64,000 nt of DNA from Aedes albopictus (Eukaryota > Arthropoda > Insecta > Diptera > Culicidae). Under the pieces are notes generated by a model. That model was not told the origin of the DNA and ran no database searches. It worked only from the letters and a program-made list of their open reading frames with translations. Below are positions 58,043 through 64,000 of this stretch, piece by piece (positions within the stretch are counted from its first letter, which is position 1; each line of letters opens with the position of its first letter). The stretch is taken from NCBI RefSeq assembly GCF_035046485.1, contig NC_085137.1, forward strand, positions 496,804,772 to 496,868,771. Direction: 5' to 3'. The position numbers and the translations under genes were made by a program.

Positions 58043-59885
58043 CACAGTGGCTGATTTCGTCATTTTAGCGCGCTTAATTAATAACTTTTTAACTATGACG
58101 TTTAGTGTTATGGTGCCTTCGAGAAAGTTTTTTGCTATAATAAGGAGCTTCTTTTAAATTATTGTTAAAAATGATCAATCCCCCTAAAAGTGAGATAGAA
58201 AATTTATTTTTTGCATTTTTCAAGATACACGGTTGGTGTCTTCATAAATGTTGTAGAAAATCTTATTTGGAGCAACTTTGCCAAAGACGCCAAGTTTGTA
58301 ACTCCGTTACTTTTCAAGATACGTTACGTTCTTTATCATCAGCCTCTTGAAAAGGGTTTTTGCGCAATAACTTTAGAAGAATTGATTCTACATTTTTCTG
58401 ATGTTCTACAAAGTTATAGATAATGGTAAAACACATAACTTTGCCGAGCACGACATCCCGCTAATTTCAAAAATAAAATAGTTATAACGGTTTTTGTAGT
58501 TTTTTGGACCATATTTCAAGCATATATAACCTAGCTATAGGCAGTTATATGCAAATTTCTTTTTACGCATGTGAATATACAAGTAATTGCCTCTCTTAGA
58601 AAGCCAAAACCATCAAACTGTAAGAGACTGTAAGATGGTTTTTGTACAGATACTTTCAACCATCTATGTTACTTTTATATGGGATTTATTCATATCTTCA
58701 ACATATTTTTTTGAGAAATCATGACAGCATGCATTTTTATTGTTATTGTAAGTGTGTGAATATATAGAAAGGATTGTGGTGCATTCTGCAACATTCATGA
58801 AGTACGTTATATGAAAACTTACCATCTACTTCTATTTTCTGACTAACTGACAGTGCTGCACGTAGTCCACGAAAAGAACGCATAAAGAGTTACTTTTTTT
58901 GTCAGATCACGATTAAACAGTACCTTACTGTAAAGTACAATGAGATTTATTATTAGCTATAACTATTGTAGACATGTACTAGAGGGAGCGTTCACAAAAT
59001 AAGTCACGCGCAAGTTTAGAATTTGAGAAAAAATGGCACTTCGTTCGCTCTTTTCGTGGACTACATGCAGCACTGTGAGTTAGTAAGAAAATATAAGTAG
59101 ATGGTAAGTTTTCGTGTAACGTACTTCATTATTGCTCCAGAATGCACCACAATCCATTCTATATATTCACACACACGTACAATAACAATAAAAATGCAAG
59201 TTGCCATGAACTGTCAAATAAATATGTTGAAGATATGAATAAATCCCATATAAAAGTACCATAGATGGTTGAAAGTTTCTGTAGAAAAACCATCTTACAG
59301 TCTCTTACAGTTTGATGGTTTTGGCTTTCTAAGAAAGGCAATTACTTGTATATTCACATGCGTAAAAGGAAATTTGCATATAATTGCCTATAGCTAGGTT
59401 ATATATGCTTGAAACATGGCCCAAAAAACTATAAAATCCGTTATAACTATTTTATTTTTGAAATTAGCGGGATGCCGTGTTCGGCAAAGTTATGTATTTT
59501 ACCATTATCTATAACTTTGTAGAACATCAGAAAAATGTAGAATCAATTCTTCTAAAGTTATTGCGCAAAAACCCTTTTCAAGAGGCTGATGATAAAAAAC
59601 ATAACGTATCTTGAAAAGTAACGGAGTTACAAATTTGGCGTCTTCGGCAAAGTTGCTTCAAATAAGATTTTCTACAACTTTTGTGAAGACACCAACCGTG
59701 TATCTTGAAAAATGCAAAAAATAAATTTTCTATCTCACTTTTAGGGGGATTGATCATTTTTTACAATAGTTCAAAAGAAGCTCCTTATTATAGCAAAAAA
59801 CTTTCTCGAAGACACCATGACGCTAAACGTCATAGTTAAAAAGTTATTAATTAAGCGCGCTAAAATGACGAAATCAGCCACTGTG
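58043..59885. mobile_element. 1.84-kb fold-back element with 5-bp duplication CATTG
   Basis: The ends are CACAGTGG and CCACTGTG; CATTG flanks both directly (58038-58042 and 59886-59890). Arms of about 0.9 kb are inverted copies with the centre near 58964. It shares terminal bases and 5-bp CANTG target with 9470-11090. No transposase. Confidence 0.85.
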
Positions 59886-59890
59886 CATTG

Positions 59891-60750
59891 TAGCAATTCA
59901 TTAAACAATTTAAGCTTGGGTTTCTTCTAGGAATTTATCCAAGGATTTCTTCAGATTATTTTTCGATTGATTTATTCAAAATTCCTTTCGATATTCTTTT
60001 GAAATTCCTTATAGGAATTCTCTAAGAGTTGCTGCTGAAATTCCACATGGAATTTCTTCATGATTCCTCCAGCAGCTCCTTTTGTAATTCCTCCAGAAAT
60101 AAATGCACAGATTTCTCCTGATTTCTTCATGGATTGCTCCGTAAAACCGTCCGAACATTCCTCTTAGGATCCCGTCGAAAAAAATATCCTAAAAAAGCTG
60201 TAATCATCGGGGAAAATTACTTGAAACGGAAAACCCTGGAATACTCGGGAATACTTAGGAAAGTTAGGTTACGGTGCCAAATAGACAAATTGTACAGGCT
60301 GACGCCGCATAAGATACGACATTGATTCTTTATGTTATCGCAGCGGTTCTTGCGGGAGTAACAATAACGGAAAGTCATTTAAGCTCATTGCAGAACTTCT
60401 TTTTATCTGTGTTAACACCTATGTGCCGAACTCTCATTTTGCACACAATTTGAAAACTTAAAAATGCTAGGTTTCAGCTGTTTTTCAACCTAAATTCGTT
60501 GAATTTTGACAGTTGATCGCTAAATCCTTCTAGTTTATAGAACCGAGATCATGATTCGGAATTTTGCCGTTATTCCGGAAATACTGTGGTAACCTACTTA
60601 ACCGGTAGAGGTATCGAAAAATAGTTCGCGACATTCCAAGCTTTATGATTTGGCAAAACAAGAGCGTTAGAAAATGTTCGTGGATGTTCCTGGAAGCTTT
60701 GTGCGCTCAAGGAAGTGACCATTTTGCGACCGGTTAAACCTACCTATTGA
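59891..60750. other. 12-bp-repeat tail, then unrecognised DNA
   Basis: 59891-60150 is decayed 12-bp repeat. 60150-60750 has no recognised feature; words like TTTATGATTTGGCAAAACAAGAG and CATGATTTTGCATAACAAGGC (about 60645 and 60960) suggest a diverged repeat of about 300 bp. Confidence 0.4.
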
Positions 60751-60917
60751 GCGGTTTGTTCATCGGCAAAAACAGAAGTAAACAAATGGGCAATGGTTAT
60801 AGCTCTACCCCATAGCATGAACCGCTGAGGATGACCGAAAATGGTCGTAGGTCGAAACGTTCGGTAAATGCTGAATTTTAATCATTTTCACCGAAAAAAG
60901 CCGATGAACAAACCCGC
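60751..60917. repeat. Inverted repeats flanking ribozyme-like motif
   Basis: GCGGTTTGTTCATCGGCAAA at 60751-60770 pairs with AAGCCGATGAACAAACCCGC at about 60898-60917, one insertion apart. The 120 bases between hold the hammerhead-like motif. Confidence 0.7.
60813..60873 (+). ncRNA. Type I hammerhead ribozyme candidate, motif 2
   Basis: Order on the plus strand: stem I 5' strand TAGCATGAACCG, core CTGAGGA (60825-60831), T, stem II GACC...GGTC, GAAA (60854-60857), CGT and cleavage base T60861, then stem I 3' strand CGGTAAATGCTG. Stem I forms CCG/CGG plus A-T, a 2x2 internal loop and AGCAT-type pairs (five more, plus a GU). All invariant core bases (CUGANGA, GAAA, UH) are present. Stem III is minimal, as in Penelope-associated hammerheads. 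Deviation: one extra U before stem II. Stem II differs in sequence but not in pairing from motif 1. Confidence 0.65.
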
Positions 60918-61734
60918 AAAATAATCAGCAACGGTGATGATCCATATAGAACAAGCTTCATGATTTTGCATAACAAGGCTAGTGGAACATATTTTCGATT
61001 CACCGGACACAGTTTCTGACTGTTTCTGGAACCTATGTCTGTTTCTGAAACCTGATCCACTTAGAGAAATGGTAACTTTTTAATCAGTTCAAGAACCTAG
61101 TTTGCAACATGCTAAACTTCATGACAAGAGTATTGAAACATATTCCTAGAGATTTTTAGGAATGTTGGTGCTCCCAGCTACTTCTTAACTGATTCAGAGG
61201 CCAAGCTTATGACATTTAAAACTTCATAATTTTAAAATCGTGTCTAGTGAAGCATTGTTCTTGTTTAGCACAAACCATGCTTAACAATCCCAAGTAACAT
61301 TTTGATGGCTAATTTTATTTTGGTTTTACAATGGTTCTAAGAACCACTGTTAGACTATTTGACTAAAAAAATTTTACTAGGGATTAGGGAATGGATCGTA
61401 CACGGTGACTTCACATTGATCCAGATATTCTTAAAACCTGGGTATTTGTAAGAAAAACTACATTTTGTAAAGCCTGAATCGGATCCGATTACAGGTCAGT
61501 ACTGCTGTGGCATAATCATGGATTAGAGTTGTCAAAAGTTTCAGCAAATTTATCTGGAAATCAATTATTCGTATTGCTGAAACATTCAGCTCAGAAAATT
61601 ATTGAAAAATTCGGTCAAACTGCAAAAAAGATGCAAGGAATAATACAACGAGACAGTCAAAATTTTTACATTACAACGAATGTTAAACTAGCTGTAGCGT
61701 TTCGTAAAGTGCATTTATTATCAAGTTCTTTGCT
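60918..61734. other. Noncoding; partial MITE copy
   Basis: CCCAAGTAACATTTT at about 61290 starts a partial copy of the 29530-29666 MITE. A 99-codon plus-strand frame (61529-61828) shows no domain and runs into the next element. Confidence 0.35.
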
Positions 61735-62806
61735 AACCCGGGCAGAAAACAATAACAAAACAATTGCAAGTTTTACCATTCAAGAAGAATTACTGAATGG
61801 TAAAATTTGCCATTGGTTTGTGAAATAAGTGACAAAAAGGCAAACATAATAACTGACATTGTTCTATGAAATAACTAAAGAATGTCAAATTTTGACATTA
61901 CAATGGCAAACCAAGAACAAAAAAATTTAAGGTTGAGAATTGCAAAATATTCCATTATTGAGTTATTGAAAACAGAACAATATCAAAATTAGTTATTCGC
62001 CTGTCACCAAATAAAATATCAAAAGTTACCATTAAAATAACCAAAGATTAAACTTTGTCTTTATGTTGTTCTTAATAAGTGCCAAAACTGCGATGGTTCA
62101 TCAAACTCGTAAGAGGTCCACAATATCTCACCAATTGCAAAATTTGTTATGATAGCAAAATAAGACATTCAGTAGTTTTTTTTATTCTTAACCACTTAAA
62201 CCTATTTTACAGCTCTTTTGTCCACTAGGGCACTACGTGAGCGATTCCAATTGGCGGCTGCACTTACACTTTGTACAGCGCCTAAATGTATTCTATTATA
62301 TTCTCATTCTACTATATCGAGCTGGTTTGCCTTTGTGCTTTCACTTTTCTACCCTGTCCTTGGTAGAATGATGAGCACGATGATGAAATGATGTGTGGCT
62401 GTTGTTCCTTTTCCAGTCCGATTGGGGGTCGTCCATTATGAGTTGCCGTTCGCCGATATCCAATTATCCGGGTCCGTTAGAGCTATGAGAGCTCAGAAGA
62501 GGGTCAAGTGCCAGCCGCTCTCGGGGGGAAGAGCAACTGACGAAGTGCCGGGGCTGGGATCGAACCCATGACCATCCGCTTATGAAGCGAACGGGTAGTC
62601 ACTGCGCCACGGGCCCCGGCAACATTCAGTAGTAATTTTTCCAAATTTGATAAATGACAAGCGAATGGCATATTTAGATATGACATCATATTATGCTATT
62701 GACATGTTGTTTCAAGATCTTCATAACGAACTAATGAATGACAAAATACACAATAAAATTTGTTATTAATTTGTTTTTGGTTTGCCATTCACCTCTACCC
62801 CGGAAT
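61735..62806. mobile_element. CCCGGG-ended element, second copy
   Basis: Left ACCCGGGCAGAAAACAATAA and right TTTGCCATTCACCTCTACCC match the ends of 36383-37864, with the same AATGGCAAA and AATAACAAAA words inside. It is interrupted by a SINE (62177-62621) and lacks the coding-like remnant. Confidence 0.65.
62177..62621 (-). mobile_element. Feilai-like tRNA-derived SINE, copy 2
   Basis: Same head as copy 1 (GGGGCCCGTGGCGCAGTGAC on minus, B box GGTTCGATCCC). Exact 12-bp target duplication ACATTCAGTAGT at 62165-62176 and 62622-62633; A-rich tail seen as T-run at 62176-62183. The interrupted host element dates it as younger than that element. Confidence 0.85.
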
Positions 62807-62910
62807 AAACACTTTTTTTTTCTAAGAAACTACTCGGAGAAAGGTTATTATTATAAACAAAACGGATTCCAGTTCAATTTAACCGGAATATCAGGTTAAA
62901 TTTGGCACAA

Positions 62911-63944
62911 CAGTCGTCAGCTAGCTCTTGCTCGATGCAGTAGTCTCTGTATCTACCTCTCGTGTTGTGCTATTGTGTGGCTCCAACAATGGATACCACA
63001 CGCAAGAATACGCTGGTCGTTGATTTCAGCGTACTGCCTGTACGGGTCAATGCAGCAGAAGTGCACAAATTTCTCGTGAACAACATTCAACTTGATATCA
63101 CAAAAGTGAAGAACCTACAGCTACATAGCATCCGAAAACAAGTTTTTATTGAGTTCGGTAGCATGGATACAGCAGAAGCATTGGCTGCTTCGCATAACCT
63201 GAAGCACTCGATTCAAGTAGAAGCAAAAAAGTTTCTAATTCCTGTCTTCATGGAAGATACCTCCACCAATGTGAGAATTCACGATTTGCCACCCGGAATG
63301 CCAAATGCTATCGTCGCAGAGCACATGAAGCAATATGAACGTGTGAAATCGGTTGTTCGTGAACTATGGAAGAAATACTTCCCTGGAACACCCAACGGAG
63401 TTCGTGTCGTTCGTATCGAACTGGATAAACATGTTCCGTCATACATCCAAATTCAAAACCAGATGACTTCGGTGTCTTACCAAAATCAGCCGACCACTTG
63501 CCGAAGCTGCTCGCAACGGTCGCACCCAAACATGAAGTGCTCCCACGCTGGGAAAGCGAAAAAGCGAAACAATGCCACTGATACTGATGCTGCTGGACCA
63601 TTGCAGCGGCGAAGCAATCCACCACTTCACAACCAAACCAACGACAACGACGATAAGGCTGATGACGGCAAAGCAGAACCAACGAGACAAACGAAAAGAA
63701 AACGCAATGCCAAAGAAACGCAAGTGTCTGATACAATCGACATGGATTGCGCTGTTGAGGAGATAGAGACCAATGAAGACACAACGCAAACGGACGGGAC
63801 GGAGGACTGGACTGTTTATCATTGCAGAAAGCTCGATCGGATGCTGGAGGAGAATAAAAAAATATTTGCAAAATGTGACCTTCTATTGAATAACAAATAA
63901 AGCTAGTATAGAGATGAATGCCCCTAGAGGGTAAAATCTCTTTA

Positions 63945-63977
<33 letters not shown>
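62911..63977 (+). mobile_element. ORF1-only non-LTR retroelement, apparently complete
   Basis: It begins CAGTCGTCAGCTAGCTCTTG, has a 78-nt leader, one ORF (62989-63900), a 46-nt 3' untranslated part with AATAAA, and a poly(A) of about 30. TGGCACAA flanks it at 62903-62910 and 63978-63985, the expected target-site duplication. There is no endonuclease/RT ORF, and no gap where one was lost is visible. Confidence 0.8.
62989..63900 (+). CDS. Gag-like ORF1 protein with one CCHC zinc knuckle
   Basis: The 303-residue protein starts MDTTRKNTLVVDFSVLP. An N-terminal RRM-like region (VDFSVLPVRVN..., then VFIEFGSMDTAEALAASH) and a second, NVRIHDLPPGMPNAIV, precede the knuckle C171-x2-C174-x4-H179-x4-C184. 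A basic stretch TKRKRNAKE, an acidic segment and a C-terminal WTVYHCRKLDRMLEENKKIF helix follow. LINE ORF1 proteins of the I/Jockey type bind element RNA and accompany it to the nucleus; the family is judged from layout. ATG 62989 is preferred over upstream non-ATG starts since CAACAATG is a good insect context. The frame is undamaged, implying a young copy. A 225-codon frame on the other strand is a shadow. Confidence 0.82.
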   Translation: MDTTRKNTLVVDFSVLPVRVNAAEVHKFLVNNIQLDITKVKNLQLHSIRKQVFIEFGSMDTAEALAASHNLKHSIQVEAKKFLIPVFMEDTSTNVRIHDLPPGMPNAIVAEHMKQYERVKSVVRELWKKYFPGTPNGVRVVRIELDKHVPSYIQIQNQMTSVSYQNQPTTCRSCSQRSHPNMKCSHAGKAKKRNNATDTDAAGPLQRRSNPPLHNQTNDNDDKADDGKAEPTRQTKRKRNAKETQVSDTIDMDCAVEEIETNEDTTQTDGTEDWTVYHCRKLDRMLEENKKIFAKCDLLLNNK

Positions 63978-63981
<4 letters not shown>

Positions 63982-64000
63982 ACAAACAAAATATAGGTTT

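Noticed and set aside
63308..63985. 225-codon minus-strand frame
   Set aside because: Opposite strand of ORF1 and its poly(A) (Phe run); codon pattern fits the plus strand.
1..64000. CRISPR arrays or bacterial-type operons
   Set aside because: Direct repeats here are satellites and transposon units; genes are intron-bearing and eukaryotic.

Overview
The window looks like non-viral genomic DNA of an Aedes-type mosquito. It is AT-rich, the few real genes have short GT-AG introns, and most of the sequence is transposon-derived: tRNA-headed SINEs that resemble Aedes Feilai, many MITEs and fold-back elements, degenerate non-LTR retrotransposon pieces, and tandem-repeat elements. The species call is an inference from repeat style, not from a search.

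Two host genes can be built exon by exon. A Mos-type serine/threonine kinase runs on the + strand (CDS 3285-3286, 3344-3733, 12549-13464; 435 aa). Its start codon appears to be split by a 57-nt intron, and its second intron is 8.8 kb. A Tctex1-domain dynein light chain-like gene lies convergently on the - strand (CDS 21629-21666, 21198-21557, 20975-21140; 187 aa). A third intact reading frame, 62989-63900 (+), is the ORF1 (gag-like, one CCHC knuckle) of a non-LTR retrotransposon. That copy has its 5' start, poly(A) and target duplication but no ORF2.

Layout. 1-3.2 kb: piggyBac-like MITE with a nested retroposon, a hAT-like fold-back element, and a small MITE upstream of mos. 3.3-13.5 kb: mos; about 7 kb of intron 2 is one old TIR element (4199-11189) holding a 12-bp-period array and three other inverted-repeat elements. 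13.7-20.8 kb: tandem-repeat element, reverse transcriptase fragment, and a three-level nest (palindromic element, then a CAGGGTGTCGAC element, then SINE and LINE pieces). 21-21.7 kb: Tctex1 gene. 22.6-31.5 kb: TIR elements, LINE fragments on both strands, a hammerhead-like motif, and a MULE-like element with exact 9-bp target duplication. 33-35.8 kb: higher-order tandem repeat. 35.8-43.5 kb: tandem duplication with a natural empty site, a 7-bp-duplication element, and a second tandem-repeat element broken by piggyBac- and hAT-like MITEs. 44-57 kb: MITEs, SINEs, a 23-base assembly gap, unrecognised DNA. 57.8-60.2 kb: 1.84-kb fold-back element inside 12-bp repeats. 60.8 kb: the best hammerhead ribozyme candidate. 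61.7-64 kb: MITE with SINE, then the ORF1-only retroelement.

The two host genes show no operon-like or pathway link. The rest is best read as a layered record of insertions, where flanking duplications and empty sites let many elements be delimited to the base. Protein and family calls are from reading alone; no database search was run.
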